A stretch of 64,000 nt of DNA from Miscanthus floridulus. Lineage: Eukaryota > Streptophyta > Magnoliopsida > Poales > Poaceae. The translations under genes were made by a program, and so were the position numbers. This document shows, piece by piece, positions 24,304 to 39,559 of this stretch; position 1 is the first letter of the stretch; each line of letters starts with the position of its first letter. The notes under the pieces are model-generated. The model saw nothing but the letters and a program-made list of their open reading frames with translations. It made no database searches and was not told where the DNA came from. The stretch is taken from NCBI RefSeq assembly GCF_019320115.1, contig NC_089598.1, forward strand, positions 81,550,059 through 81,614,058. The letters are read 5' to 3'.

Positions 24304-24730
24304 CCTGCTGGCTGTCTTCTTCCTCCCCGAGCCCGCCCGAGAGCTTCAATTCAAATTTAAGCAGTGTTCTTGCTCTTTCTCCATCCATTCTTCGATTCCT
24401 CCGTCAATTTCTTCGATTCCTCCATCAATTCTTCGGTTCTAAAGGTTACCAACTTCATACTCTCATGTTTCACCATTGTCTTATCTCATTTTGTTCACTA
24501 TATATATGGTTTTTTATTGTGGTTTTTTTCATTTGTAAGCAATTTGAGCTCAAAATCACTTCAAGCTTGCATATTTACATGAAGGAAGGTTAAAGTAGCT
24601 ATTAAAAACTAGTATTCACTGTTCATTTGTAGCATGCATAGCACACTTCATTGTTTAGAGATATAGAGAATTTTAGAGTTTTTTTAATTTTATTTGTTTA
24701 TAAAATGAGAAATTTATAGTGTATTAAAAA

Positions 24731-25280
24731 ATGAGTATAGAGAGTAGCTGGCAACTGCTTTTGGGTCCTCGGCCTCTCATGGGTTTCCAAAGCGACTTAG
24801 GCCGAGCCTCCCACTCATTGCATGCGGCAAGTGTTGTGATGAGACAAAGATTGTGATGGAGTACCGAGTGAAGAAGGAGGGTCCCAATAAGGGTCACATT
24901 TTCTACAAGTGTCCGGATCGCAATGTGAGTTATTTTATCGTATTTAATGACTATGGTTAGTTTATACCTATTTTCATGATGGTTGTGATTAAAGTTCTAA
25001 TTTTCTGTTTTAATTTTAGTGGGATGGCACTGGATGTTCAGGCTTCTACTGGGAGGAAGAGTATGTTGAACTCATGCAAAAATATCTTGCACAATAGGCA
25101 GATATGGTGGCTAATGAGGCAGTGATCCAGCCGAAGAAGCCAAAAGATGTTGAACAAATGGGGGATCTGTTTGTTTTAGTTGGGATTGCTCGCGAAATCC
25201 TTGTGCTGCTGAAGTGCATTTTAGCTTTAGTGTTTTTAGTGGTAGTTGGGATTGTCTATATTGTAGCGAGGCTTTCTTAA
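24731..25280 (+). pseudogene. GRF-type zinc-finger protein with C-terminal membrane segment (decayed)
   Basis: Two exons are readable. Exon 1 runs to 24924, just before a GTGAGT donor. Exon 2 starts at 25020 after TTTTAG, and the join is in phase. Across the join lies a GRF-like finger: CGKC, then GHIFYKCP, then GCSGFYWEEE. The exon 2 frame runs to TAA at 25278. Its end encodes a hydrophobic stretch (LALVFLVVVGIVYIVA) that looks like a single transmembrane helix. Damage: TAG at 25095 in exon 2, and the finger's frame in exon 1 has no ATG. The ATG at 24731 is in another frame, so a frameshift in exon 1 is likely. The protein would be about 150 residues. GRF fingers bind nucleic acid in other proteins; the role in a transposon is unknown to me. 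Confidence 0.65.
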
Positions 25281-25368
25281 ATTTATAGCTTTTGTGGTGG
25301 TATGCATGTTGTATAATTAACTAATTATGTTCTAGGTTTTAATACGGTATTTATGTCATGTAATGCAG

Positions 25369-28300
25369 ATGAGTCAGCATTGGATGTACAATGCTGATCG
25401 TCACTCCCAAGAGTTCATGGACGGCGTGTATTCTTTGTTACGTGCGGCCGAGACAAACAAACGCGATGGTTTCATGTGCTGCCCATGTGCCGTATGTAAG
25501 AATACGATAGAATATGCTAACTCAAAGACTCTTCATTCACACTTGTTCAAGTCGGGTTTCATGCCAAACTATATGTGTTGGACGAAGCACGGAAAAACCG
25601 GAGTTGTAATGGAAGAAGGTGAAGAAGAACAATGGGGCGATGATGACATTTTTGCTGAATATGGTGCCTTCAATGATACTGCAATGGGGGAAGCTGAAGA
25701 AGAGGTGGGGGCAAAGGAGAAGCCCACTGAAGAAGAGGTGGGGGCAGAGGAGAAGCCCGCTGAAGAAGAGGTAGGGGCAGAGGAGCCGCTGACGATCTTG
25801 GTCAGGCCATTCGTGACGCACAAAGAGAATGCGAAAGTGAAAAGGAGAAGATCAAGTTCGACCGCATGCTAGAGGATCACAAGAAATTGCTATACCCGAC
25901 TTGTGATGCGGGGCAGAAAAAGTTAGGTACCACATTAGAATTACTGTAATGGAAGGCAAAGAATGGTGTATCTAACAAGGGATTCATGGAGTTACTAAAA
26001 ATCCAAAAGAAGATGCTTCTGAAGGATAACGAATTGCCCAGCACTATGTATGAAGCAAAACATGTAGTCTGCCCTTTAGGATTAGAAATCTAGAAGATAC
26101 ATTCATGTCCTAATGACTGCATCCTCTACCGTGGCACGGAGTACGAGAAGTTGGATGCATGCCCTGTATGTCACGCGTCGCGGTATAAGATCAGGCGAGA
26201 TGACCCTGGTGATGTTGAGGGCGAACGTCTCAAGAAGAAAATCCCTACCAAGGTTATGTGGTATGCTCCTATAATACCATGCTTGAAACGTCTTTTTAGA
26301 AACAGAGACCATGCAAAGTTGTTGTGATGGCACAAAGAAGACCGTAAGGTAGACAATATGTTGAGACACCCTGCTGATGGGTCCCAGTGGAGAGCAATCG
26401 ATAGAGAATTCCCCGAGTTTGCAAGTGACACAAGAAACTTAAGGTTTGCTTTAAGTACGGATGGTATGAATCCTTTTGGGGAGCAGCTCAGTAGTCACAG
26501 CACTTGGCCTGTTACTCTATGTATCTACAACCTTCCTCCCTGGTTATGCATGAAGCGTAAGTTTATTATGATGCCGGTGCTCATCCAAGGCCCAAAGCAA
26601 CCTGGCAATGACATTGATGTGTACCTGAGGCCACTAGTTGAAGAACTTCTACTTTTGTGGAACAAGCCAGGTGTACGCGTATAGGATGAGCACAAGCAGG
26701 AGCACTTTGACCTACGAGCATTGTTGTTCGTAACAATCAATGATTGGCCAGCTTTAAGTAATCTTTCAGGACAATTAAACAAGGGATATAATGCATGCAT
26801 GTACTATTTCGGTGACATGAAAGGTATATTCTTGAAAAAGTGTCGCAAGGTCATGTACCTTGGGCATTGATGATTTCTTCCTACAAATCACCCCATAAGA
26901 AAGAAAGGCAAGCATTTTAAAGGTAAGGCAGACCACCAGACCAAGCCTCGCAACCGAACTGGTGAGGACGTCCTCGATATGGTCAATGATGTGAAAGTAA
27001 TATTTGGAAAGGGACCTGGTAGCCAACCTATTTCGAAGGACACCAACGGTCACGCACCCATGTGGAAGAAGAAGTCCATATTTTGGGAGCTACCCTATTG
27101 GCAAGTCCTAGAGGTCCGCAGCGCGGTCAACGTGATGCACCTGATGAAGAATCTTTATGTGAACCTGCTAGGCTTCATGGGCGTGTATGGGAAGCCTAAG
27201 GACACAATTGAAGCACGACAGGACCTGCGGTGTTTGAAAGAATGAGACAACCTGCATCCAGAGAAGACAGATGATGGACGCCAGTACTTAAGTCCTGCCA
27301 GCTACACTCTTAGCAAAGAAGAGAAGGATAGCTTGTTTGAATGCCTAGATAGCATTAAGGTACTGTCTAGATTCTCCTTGAATATAAAGGGTATAATAAA
27401 TGTGCCAGAGAAGAAATTTGGACACTTAAAGTCCCATGACTGTCACGTGCTCATGACTCAATTGCTTCCAGTTGCATTAAGAGGAATTCTACCGCCAAAT
27501 GTACGTCTAGCCACCGTGAAGCTATGTGCATTCCTCAATGCAATTTCTCAGAAGGCAATCGATCCAACGGATCTAGCAAAACTACAGAATGATGTGGTTT
27601 AATGTCTTGTCAGCTTTGAGTTGGTGTTCCCTCCTTCCTTCTTTGATATCATGACACACCTCCTAGTTCATCTGGTCAAGGAGATTACTATTCTCGGTCC
27701 TGTGTTCCTACACAACATGTTCCCCTTTGAGAGGTTTATGGGAATCCTAAAGAAATATGTTCACAACCGTGCTCGGCCAGAAGGAAGCATCGCCAAGGGC
27801 TACGGAACAGAGGAGGTCATTGAGTTCTGTGTTGACTTCATTCCCGATATTAACCCGATTGGTGTTCCTGAATCGTGACACGAGGGGAGACTAAGTGGAA
27901 AGGGGACACTAGGGAAGAAAACATATATTGGTAAGGGTGATGATTATTTCGATAAAGCACACTATACAGTTCTACAGAACTCCTCCTTGGTAGATCCGTA
28001 TATCGAGACACACAAGAACCTCCTCCGATCTAAGTTCTCAGGGAAGTCTGAAGCATGGATTATGAGTCAGCACATGGAAACTTTCAGCGACTAGTTGCGA
28101 AAAGAATGTCAGGGTGATGAGAGTATTGATGAGGAGTTGTATTTGTTGGCTAGGCAGCCATTGTGGCATATCCTCACATACAAAGGGTACGAGATAAATG
28201 GGAATACATTTTGCACAGTAGCACAAGATAAAAGGAGCACCAACCAGAACAGTGGTGTCCGCATAGATGCCACCGACCCTAGTGGGAACAAGCCAACGTA

Positions 28301-28784
28301 CTATGGCCGCATAGAGGAGATATGGGAACTAGACTATGCATCTCATTTTAAGGTACCTTTGTTCAAGTGCCAGTGGGTAAAGACGACTGGAGGCGGTGTA
28401 GCAGTCAACAACCAGTATGGAATGACAACAGTGGACCTCAACAATATTGGGTACAAAGGCGAACCATTTGTCCTTGCGAAGGATGTGACTCAGGTGTTCT
28501 ATGTCAAGGACATGTCTACAAAATCGAAGAGAGGGAAAAACGACAACCACCCAATCAATGATGAGCCAAAGCGCCACATAGTTCTTTCAGGAAAAAGAAA
28601 CATCATCGGAATCGAAGACAAGTCAGACATGTCAAAAGATTATGAAAAGGATGACCGAATTTCATCCTTCATAGTGAACAAAGACCCTAGCATCCAGCTA
28701 AATGATGAGGACACTCCATGGTTACGGCGCGATTATAACCAAGGGACATACGTCAAGAAGAAGTTCACTACTATGCCCGCTTGA
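25369..28784 (+). pseudogene. TNP2-type CACTA transposase (decayed)
   Basis: This encodes the catalytic protein that would cut and join the CACTA ends. The ATG at 25369 follows an intron-like acceptor (TGCAG). Regions in order, families named from memory: transposase-associated domain (about 25369-25600, CCPCAVCKN), an acidic EEVGAEEKP repeat, TNP2/Transposase_21 (about 26100-27240; CPNDCILYRG, YLGH, WELPYW), DUF4218 (about 27450-27880) and DUF4216 (about 28300-28530). One frameshift near 25790 moves from the first frame to the frame used by the rest. That frame has nine stops: TAA 25947, TAG 26091, TGA 26325, TAG 26682, TGA 26868, TGA 27243, TAA 27600, TGA 27876, TAG 28092. All can be single C-to-T or G-to-A changes. 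The final TGA is at 28782. Confidence 0.87.
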
Positions 28785-28839
28785 TATATATATTGATGTT
28801 CAATAGTGTGTATTAGAGATATTATGTAATAATTGTGAA

Positions 28840-28988
28840 TTTATGTTTGATGTTGAATTATGTCACGTTGAAATGATGTGAAAACAAATTTATGTTTGAT
28901 GTTGGGATTATGTCACGTTGAAATGATGTGAAAACAAATTTATATTTGATGGTGGCATTATGTCACGTTCAAATAATGTGAAAATAAA
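28840..28988 (+). repeat. About 50-bp tandem repeat, three copies
   Basis: Three head-to-tail copies of an AT-rich unit containing TTATGTCACGTT and ATGTGAAAA, just downstream of the transposase stop. It could be a 3' UTR minisatellite; no function is evident. Confidence 0.7.
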
Positions 28989-29259
28989 TTTTCAGTCGAA
29001 ACACAAGAGTTTTTCTGAATTTAATTAAACACTATATTTTTGCATTATCGAAATAGTAATTTAAACACTATATTGTGTTTTAAAACTTGTTAAAAAAAAT
29101 TAAAACTTTAGGTCACATAATTTTCCTATGTGCAATAAAGCAAAATAGAATCTATATTTTTTTAAAATATTTTTATGTCTTTGATTTAATTTTTTGTGCA
29201 ATTAACTATCCTTTTATCATTTGTGTAAAAAGAAATATATTAAAATCCTATGAATTGGC
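28989..29259. other. AT-rich spacer, nothing recognised
   Basis: Spacer between the transposase gene and the second CACTA promoter-like block. Only short chance ORFs. Confidence 0.6.
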
Positions 29260-29287
29260 GGGCAGCGAAACTGTAGTTTGGCTGCCC
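29260..29287. repeat. Near-perfect hairpin, 13-bp arms
   Basis: GGGCAGCGAAACT and AGTTTGGCTGCCC flank a 2-nt centre, with one mismatch between the arms. It stands just upstream of the second TTTAGTCCCGG block. Confidence 0.6.
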
Positions 29288-29297
29288 GTCAAAAACC

Positions 29298-29395
29298 TTA
29301 GGTCCCGGGCGCCACCACCAGCCGGGCTCGGGCGTTAACAGGGCCCGGGACTAAAGGGCCTTTAGTCCCGGCTGGTGGTGGCACCCGGGACTAAA
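29298..29395. repeat. Second subterminal-type repeat block between the CACTA genes
   Basis: Repeats of CCGGGACTAAAGG and its complement, including CCGGGACTAAAGG / CCTTTAGTCCCGG back to back (29345-29357 and 29359-29371). They resemble the 5' subterminal hairpins but are more GC-rich. A TATA box follows at 29408, so the hairpin-then-TATA arrangement of the left end is repeated before the third gene. Confidence 0.7.
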
Positions 29396-29407
29396 GGTCC
29401 TCTCCCT

Positions 29408-29414
29408 TATATAG
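29408..29414 (+). promoter_or_regulatory. TATA box before the Ptta/Ulp1 gene
   Basis: TATATAG follows the second repeat block and precedes a GC-rich leader. Confidence 0.55.
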
Positions 29415-29979
29415 CCTCTGCGCCCGCCCCGGCCCCTCTTCTTCCTCCTCCCCACTGCCAAGCCAAGCCCTAACAGACCCACCATCGCTCGTTCGATCCG
29501 CCGTCGATGCCGCACCTCGCGAGCGCCCACACGCACACCGGTGCCCCACCACCCCGACGTCGCACGCCCCGACTAAGCGCGCTCGCCGACGCACCGCCCC
29601 CCGACCACCCCGGCCCGGTGCCCCAACTCCCCACCGCCCCGACGCTCGGCCCCGACGCCACACTACGGCCTGGCCCGACGCCACGCCACCCCTAACGCCA
29701 CGCCACGCCCCTGACGCCATCCCTGACGCACGCCGCCCCTGATGCCACGCCGCCCCTGGCGCCTGACGCCACGCCGCCACTAACGCCGCGCGCGTGGCCC
29801 TGACGACTCCACCCTGGCCCGGCCGGCCACAACACTCGCGCCGCCACCGACGCCACCTGGCCCAGCCACCGACACCGCCCTCATCATCACCGCCTCCGGA
29901 CGCCCATCACCGCCGACCCCTACGTACGTCGATCGTCACCGCCGACCCCTACGTACGTCGATATGTGTTTGTATGTGAT
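29415..29979 (+). other. GC-rich leader of the third CACTA gene
   Basis: Very C-rich sequence with repeated CTGACGCCACGCC-type words. Several frames are open by composition, with no recognisable protein. Position after a TATA box suggests an untranslated first exon, with the first coding ATG at 30974 after an acceptor-like TTTGTTAG. Confidence 0.5.
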
Positions 29980-30219
29980 ATATGCAGAGGAATGCCTCGT
30001 TGTGTTGTATGCGGAGCAACGCCGCTTCGTTGTGTTGTATGCGGAGCAACGCCACCTCGTTGTGTTGTATGCGGAGCAACGTCGCCTCGTTGTGTTGTAT
30101 GCGGAGCAACACCGCCTCGTTGTGTTGTATGTGGAGCAACATCGCCCTGTTGTTGTATATGCGGAGCAACGCCGCCCCGTTGTTGTATATGCGGAGCAAC
30201 GCCGCCCCGTTGTTGTATA
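29980..30219. repeat. 30-bp minisatellite, about seven copies
   Basis: The unit is TCGTTGTGTTGTATGCGGAG followed by CAACGCCGCT, repeated head to tail with few changes. The length is a multiple of three, so all three forward frames stay open; one of them spells CVVCGAT-type repeats. No coding role is supported. Confidence 0.85.
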
Positions 30220-30533
30220 CCCTAGCGAGAATGATGATTCGCCCTAGCGAGAACGACGATTCGCCCTAGCGAGAACGACGATTCGCCCTAGCGAGAACGA
30301 CGATTCGCCCTAGCGAGAACAACGAATTCGCCCTAGCGAGAACAACGAATTCGCCCTGTCGTTCTCGCTAGACGCCCTAGCGAGAACGACGAATTCACCC
30401 TAGCGAGAACGACGAATTCGCCCTGTCGTTCTCGCTAGAGCGAATTGTCGTTCTCGCTAGGGCGTATTCGTCGTTCTCGCTAGAGCGAATTCTCGTTCTC
30501 GCTAGGGCGTATTCGTCGTTCTCGCTAGGGAGA
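30220..30533. repeat. 22-23-bp minisatellite with inverted copies
   Basis: Eight forward copies of CCCTAGCGAGAACGACGATT-like units and six reverse copies (GTCGTTCTCGCTAGGGCG), the reverse ones mostly clustered at the right. The array can fold back on itself. Confidence 0.85.
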
Positions 30534-30535
30534 AT

Positions 30536-30960
30536 TCATTGTTTATATGACTTGTTTACATATATGACTTGTTTATATATATGACTTGTTTATATGACTT
30601 GTTTACATATATGACTTGTTTACATATATGACTTGTTGACATATATGATTGTTTACATATATGAATTGTTTATATATATGACTTGTTTATATGACTTGTT
30701 TATATATGTGACTTAGATTTATTTTGTATATGACTTATTGTACATATATGACTTGTTTACATATATGAATTGTTTATATATATGACTTGTTTATATGACT
30801 TGTTTATATATGTGACTTAGATTTATTTTGTTTATGACTTATTGTACATATATGACTTGTTTACATATATGACTTGTTTATATATATGTGACTTAGATAA
30901 ATTTGTATATGACTTATTGTATATATATGACTTCTTTATATATGTGACTTAAATTTTGTT
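30536..30960. repeat. AT-rich minisatellite of ATGACTTGTTTA words
   Basis: Irregular tandem copies of TATATGACTTGTTTACATA-like units, ending just before the coding start at 30974. By position it is part of the intron before the first coding exon. Confidence 0.75.
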
Positions 30961-30973
30961 AAATTTGTTAGAT

Positions 30974-35025
<4,052 letters not shown>

Positions 35026-35028
35026 TAC

Positions 35029-35892
35029 TGTTGACCCCGTTTTTTGCACGTGTCAAAATGATCGGAGTGGACTAATCGGCAAGGGAAAAGTTACCATATA
35101 TTCTGATAGCCAGTGAAAGTTAGCTTGTAAAGATGGTTGCCGATAGCTGGTGGTGGTCGATGGAAAGGTTGATTTAGACTCGGGCGTTGCCGATGAAGTT
35201 GGATGTGTTATTGTCAATGCCGATGAAGGAAGGCTTGAAGACTCTTGCTGATGAAACAGGGAGTATGCCGATGAAGGAAGACTTGAAGACTACTGCCGAT
35301 GAAACGAGGAGTATGCCGATGAAGGAAGACTTGAAGATTGTTGCCTATGAAACAGGGAGTCTGCCGATGGGAAGGAGGACGGTGAGATTTCCATCGTAAT
35401 TGAGGCGGATAGGGAAATAGATAGGAGTTGATTTCCTTTTCTATATTTGTTAGAATATGATTCATGTAAGAGTCACGTGTTTCCTTAGATATGGGCTTAG
35501 TGTCCTAGTTGTGTTTGGTTGTGTCTCTTTAGATCAGGGTATAAATATGGAGTGAGGGGCAATGTAATAGAGATATCAATCAATATCAAAACCAATTTTT
35601 ACTCTTATTTGCATCTACTTACTTTTCGGCGACTTCGTCAATTTGCATTATTTTTCCCTTTTACGAGTTCTCATTGATTCGGCGAGCTGCATCGCTTCAG
35701 TGCGACCTTCAATGATCCTCGAGTTCCGCATGAGTACCTCTTGGCCGTGACTTCCGAGCGTATCGCTGTTGTCAGGACCAAAGTGCTCGTATCTTCATCC
35801 TTGTCGATTAACAGGTCAAATCGACTGGCACGCCTTGGATATTGATTCGGGTATTAGCCCTTTGTGTTTGCAGATCCACTTTTGCATCAACA
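35029..35892 (+). repeat. LTR of a Ty3/gypsy element inserted in the CACTA element
   Basis: It starts TGTTGACCCC and ends GCATCAACA, with TGTTGA/TCAACA as 6-bp inverted ends (864 bp). It holds four tandem copies of a GATGAAGGAAGACTTGAAGA-like word near 35220-35370. A primer-site-like block and a gag ATG follow, so this is the 5' LTR. Confidence 0.75.
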
Positions 35893-35899
35893 CATCTTT

Positions 35900-35918
35900 T
35901 GGCACGCTCGGTGGGACC
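35900..35918 (+). other. Primer-site-like block of the gypsy element
   Basis: TGGCACGCTCGGTGGGACC lies 7 bases after the LTR. It resembles gypsy primer sites; the matching tRNA is not assigned. Confidence 0.5.
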
Positions 35919-35934
35919 AAACAATCCGATCAGT

Positions 35935-36656
35935 ATGTTCAATTCCGAGATCGATGCGGGGAACATTATCGCGATATCAGAAGAAGATCTTAAGGAAGAA
36001 CAGAGGCAGGCTATGGAAAAGGCTGTAGAAGAATATAAGCAGCTTTGTCTGAAATCGTTTAGCCTGAACAAGAGTGGACAAGTCATCTAGAAGCAAGATT
36101 TGCCGTTACCTCGGCAGGTTACCTTTGACTCCAATCCTGGTAAACTTCAAGAGATGGTTAATTCTGCAGTAAATCATGCTTTAATTAATCATTCCAATGT
36201 GTTGTCCAATACTATTCATAATGCTATGGTTCGAACTCTCAAAGAAGGACAAACAGCATCACATTATGTTGGGCCTGCCTATCACCAACCAGAGCCGGTA
36301 TCTGTTAATACTCCATCAGCTCCCTCGGCCGTTGTGGGTACCGAAGTTACTTCTTCTCTAGTATCGGCAGGTTTACCTAATATTCAATCTACACTGATAC
36401 GATCAGGAGGACGAATTCAGCTTAGTACAGATCTATCGGCATCAGCTATGTCGGGCCCTGTGTCTCAGAATAGCCAGATTCCTACTAATTGGTGGGGATA
36501 TGGTATGCCTCCAGAGTCATCTGCTTTCAATCCTGGATTACCTCAAGTGTTTGATGCAGTAGGAAAAGATCCTATACCATCGGTTGTTTCGCCGATGGCC
36601 CAAGTGCCTCAATATGCCACAGCAACTACTGTGCAACCAACTCTAGGGGGTTTCCA
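35935..36656 (+). pseudogene. gag: gag (5' part) of the gypsy element, cut by the gap
   Basis: The ATG at 35935 starts a frame with one TAG at 36088, open after that to the gap. The predicted protein has an N-terminal Glu/Lys-rich helix (EEDLKEEQRQAMEKAVEEYK) and then a Ser/Pro/Gln-rich region with NWWGYGMPPE. It resembles the N-terminal part of gypsy Gag proteins of grasses; capsid and nucleocapsid parts would lie beyond the gap. I cannot name the lineage from this part. Confidence 0.55.
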
Positions 36657-36756
36657 NNNNNNNNNNNNNNNNNNNNNNNNNNNNNNNNNNNNNNNNNNNN
36701 NNNNNNNNNNNNNNNNNNNNNNNNNNNNNNNNNNNNNNNNNNNNNNNNNNNNNNNN
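36657..36756. other. Assembly gap (100 N)
   Basis: Exactly 100 N, the conventional size for a gap of unknown length. It joins a gypsy gag start to the middle of a copia pol, so an unknown amount of sequence is missing, at least the rest of the gypsy element, the CACTA right end and the 5' part of Z. Confidence 1.
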
Positions 36757-36757
36757 A

Positions 36758-39559
36758 TGGCATAGAAGACTTGCTCATGTTGGGATGAGCTCACTCAAGA
36801 AGCTTATGAAGAATGATTTGGTGAGAGGGTTGAAGGATGTGAAGTTTGAGAAGGACAAGCTTTGTAGTGCATGTCAAGCTGGCAAGCAAGTTGCAAATAC
36901 TCATCCAACCAAGGCTTTCATGTCAACCACAAGAGTGCTAGAACTCCTACACATGGATCTATTTGGATCAACAACATACAAGAGTTTGGGAGGGAACCTT
37001 TATTGTCTTGTGATCATTGATGATTATTCAAGGTATACATGGATATTCTTTCTTCATGACAAATCCGAAGTTGCATCTTGCTTCAAGAAGTTTGCCAAGA
37101 GAGCTCAAAATGAATTTGAAGTGAAGCTCAAAAAGATTAGAAGTGACAATGGGAAAGAATTTGACAACACAAACATTGAAGCCTATTGTGATGAAGTTGG
37201 AATCAAACATGAAGTCTCCGCAACTTATACTCCTCAACAAAATGGTGTAGTTGAGAGGAAGAACCGGACTTTGATCACTCTTGCAAGGACAATGCTAGAT
37301 GAGTACAACACCCCCAAAGCTCTATGGGCGGAAGCAATCAACACCACATGTTATGCATCCAACCGCCTATTCCTTCAAAAGTTCCTTGGCAAGACACCTT
37401 ATGAGTTGCTCAATGGGAAGAAGCCGGACGTCTCCTTCTTTAGGGTGTTTGGTTGCAAATGCTACATCTACAAGAAGCGGCAACACCTAGGGAAGTTCCA
37501 AAGACGTTGTGATATTGGTTTTCTTATTGGTTACTCATCAAAGTCCAAAGCATATAGAGTATTTAATCATGCCACCGGCTTGATTGAAGAAACATATGAT
37601 GTGGAATTTGATGAATCTAATGGCTCCCAAGGAGCACATGAGAACCTTGATGATGTAGGTGATGAACCATTGAGGGAGGCTATGAAGAATATTCCGGTGG
37701 GGGACATCAAGCCAAAAGATGATGAAGATGATGTACAAGTCATTGATCAACCTTCTTCATCAAGTGTGCCACAAGATGGTGAAAAAGATGGGAGATTAGA
37801 AAATGAAGATACTCATATCTCCCATGAGCAAATGGTGGTACAAGCACAAGATGTTGATGCTCCACAACCTCCTCCTCAAGTGGTCAATAGAAGAAATACA
37901 CCTCTCCTACAAGATCATCCACAAGATCTCATCATAGGGAGTCCATCAAAGGGTGTAATGACTCGATCTCAAAAACTTACTTCATTTATTGCTCATCACT
38001 CTTTTGTCTCTTGCTATGAGCCTACCAAGGTAGAAGAAGCTCTTAAAGATCTAGATTGGATCAATGCCATGCATGAAGAGTTGAACAACTTCACTCGCAA
38101 TGAAGTTTGGACTCTTGAAGAGCGACCAAAAGGTGCAAGAGTCATTGGAACAAAGTGGGTGTTCCGCAACAAGCAAGATGATCAAGGTGTTGTTGTGAGG
38201 AACAAGGCAAGACTAGTTGCAAAGGGGTTCTCCCAAGTTGAAGGTTTGAATTTTGGAGAGACCTTTGCACCGGTTGCAAGATTAGAAGCCATCCGTATCC
38301 TACTTTCATATGCATCACATCATGAAATGAAACTATATCAAATGGATGTGAAAAGTGCATTTTTAAATGGCTTTATTAATGAACTAGTCTATGTTGATCA
38401 ACCTCCTAGGTTTGAAGACCCTAGATATCATGATCATGTTTATAGGTTGTCCAAGGCGTTATATGGGCTTAAGAAAGCCCCAAGAGCTTGGTATGAGCGC
38501 CTTTGGGACTTCCTCATTGAGAAGGGCTTCACTATTGGGAAGGTCGACACCACATTATTCACCAAGAAGCTTGATGGGCATATCTTCATTTGTCAAGTAT
38601 ATATTGATGATATCATCTTTGGATCATCAAATGAAGACTCATGCAAAGAATTTGGTGAATTGATGTCGAAGGAGTACGAGATGTCAATGATTGGTGAGCT
38701 TACATTCTTTCTTGGTTTTCAAGTCAAGCAAATGAGAGAAGGCATCTTCATCTCTCAAGAGAAATACACAAAAGATCTTCTCAAGAGATTCAAGATGGAT
38801 GAATGTAAGCCAATCAAGACACCAATGCCTACCAATGGACATCTCGACCTAGATGAGGGAGGTAACCCGGTTGATCAAACTCTCTACCGTTCCATGATTG
38901 GTAGCTTGTTATATTTAACCGCATCTAGGCCTGACATCATGTTTAGTGTGTGTATGTGTGCTAGATTTCAAGCTAATCCTAAGGAAACACATTTAATTGC
39001 CGTAAAAAGAATCCTTAGGTATCTTAAGCACACACCAAGCATTGGCCTTTGGTATCCCAAAGGAGCTATATTTGAATTAATTGGCTATTCCGATTCGGAT
39101 TACGCCGGATGCAAAGTTGATAGAAAGAGCACATCCGGAGGGTGCCATTTGCTTGGTAGATCACTTGTGTCTTGGTCCACCAAGAAACAAAATAGTGTGG
39201 CTTTGTCCACCGCTGAAGCGGAATACATTACCGCGGGTGCTTGTTGTGCACAAATTTTATACATGAAACAAACTTTGCTAGACTATGGTGTAGTTCTAGA
39301 AAAGGTACCTCTTTTGTGTGACAATGAAAGTGCGGTAAAACTTGCAAATAATCCGGTTCAACACTCTCGCACAAAGCACAAAGATATCCGCCATCACTTT
39401 CTAAGAGATCATGTTGCTAAAAATGATATATCACTAGAAGGTGTAAGAACCGAAGATCAATTAGCGGATATCTTCACTAAACCGCTAGATGAGGCTACAT
39501 TTTGTAAATTGCGGAATGAGCTCAATGTACTTGACTTTAGCAACTTCACAAAAAATTGA
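36758..39559 (+). CDS. pol: pol of Z (partial at the gap, otherwise open)
   Basis: This encodes integrase, RT and RNase H in one open frame of 934 codons including the TGA at 39557. It begins at the pre-integrase zinc region ([19 protein letters not shown]). Next come the integrase core with its three acidic residues ([25 protein letters not shown]), RT ([19 protein letters not shown] near 38600) and RNase H ([21 protein letters not shown]). It ends [12 protein letters not shown], like the ends of X and Y Pol. No stop or frameshift is seen. The start is set by the gap. It could still supply enzymes if the missing 5' part is intact, which cannot be judged here. Confidence 0.92.
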   Translation, partial: WHRRLAHVGMSSLKKLMKNDLVRGLKDVKFEKDKLCSACQAGKQVANTHPTKAFMSTTRVLELLHMDLFGSTTYKSLGGNLYCLVIIDDYSRYTWIFFLHDKSEVASCFKKFAKRAQNEFEVKLKKIRSDNGKEFDNTNIEAYCDEVGIKHEVSATYTPQQNGVVERKNRTLITLARTMLDEYNTPKALWAEAINTTCYASNRLFLQKFLGKTPYELLNGKKPDVSFFRVFGCKCYIYKKRQHLGKFQRRCDIGFLIGYSSKSKAYRVFNHATGLIEETYDVEFDESNGSQGAHENLDDVGDEPLREAMKNIPVGDIKPKDDEDDVQVIDQPSSSSVPQDGEKDGRLENEDTHISHEQMVVQAQDVDAPQPPPQVVNRRNTPLLQDHPQDLIIGSPSKGVMTRSQKLTSFIAHHSFVSCYEPTKVEEALKDLDWINAMHEELNNFTRNEVWTLEERPKGARVIGTKWVFRNKQDDQGVVVRNKARLVAKGFSQVEGLNFGETFAPVARLEAIRILLSYASHHEMKLYQMDVKSAFLNGFINELVYVDQPPRFEDPRYHDHVYRLSKALYGLKKAPRAWYERLWDFLIEKGFTIGKVDTTLFTKKLDGHIFICQVYIDDIIFGSSNEDSCKEFGELMSKEYEMSMIGELTFFLGFQVKQMREGIFISQEKYTKDLLKRFKMDECKPIKTPMPTNGHLDLDEGGNPVDQTLYRSMIGSLLYLTASRPDIMFSVCMCARFQANPKETHLIAVKRILRYLKHTPSIGLWYPKGAIFELIGYSDSDYAGCKVDRKSTSGGCHLLGRSLVSWSTKKQNSVALSTAEAEYITAGACCAQILYMKQTLLDYGVVLEKVPLLCDNESAVKLANNPVQHSRTKHKDIRHHFLRDHVAKNDISLEGVRTEDQLADIFTKPLDEATFCKLRNELNVLDFSNFTKN

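Noticed and set aside
29391..29780. Minus-strand 129-codon GC-rich ORF
   Set aside because: It is open through composition only (few AT-rich stops). It has no motif and lies opposite the C-rich leader of the CACTA gene.
29980..30533. Possible CRISPR-like array
   Set aside because: Units are contiguous without unique spacers, and the DNA is from a plant nuclear genome; these are minisatellites.
36609..36794. ORF running through the N gap
   Set aside because: It contains unknown bases, so the reading frame has no meaning.
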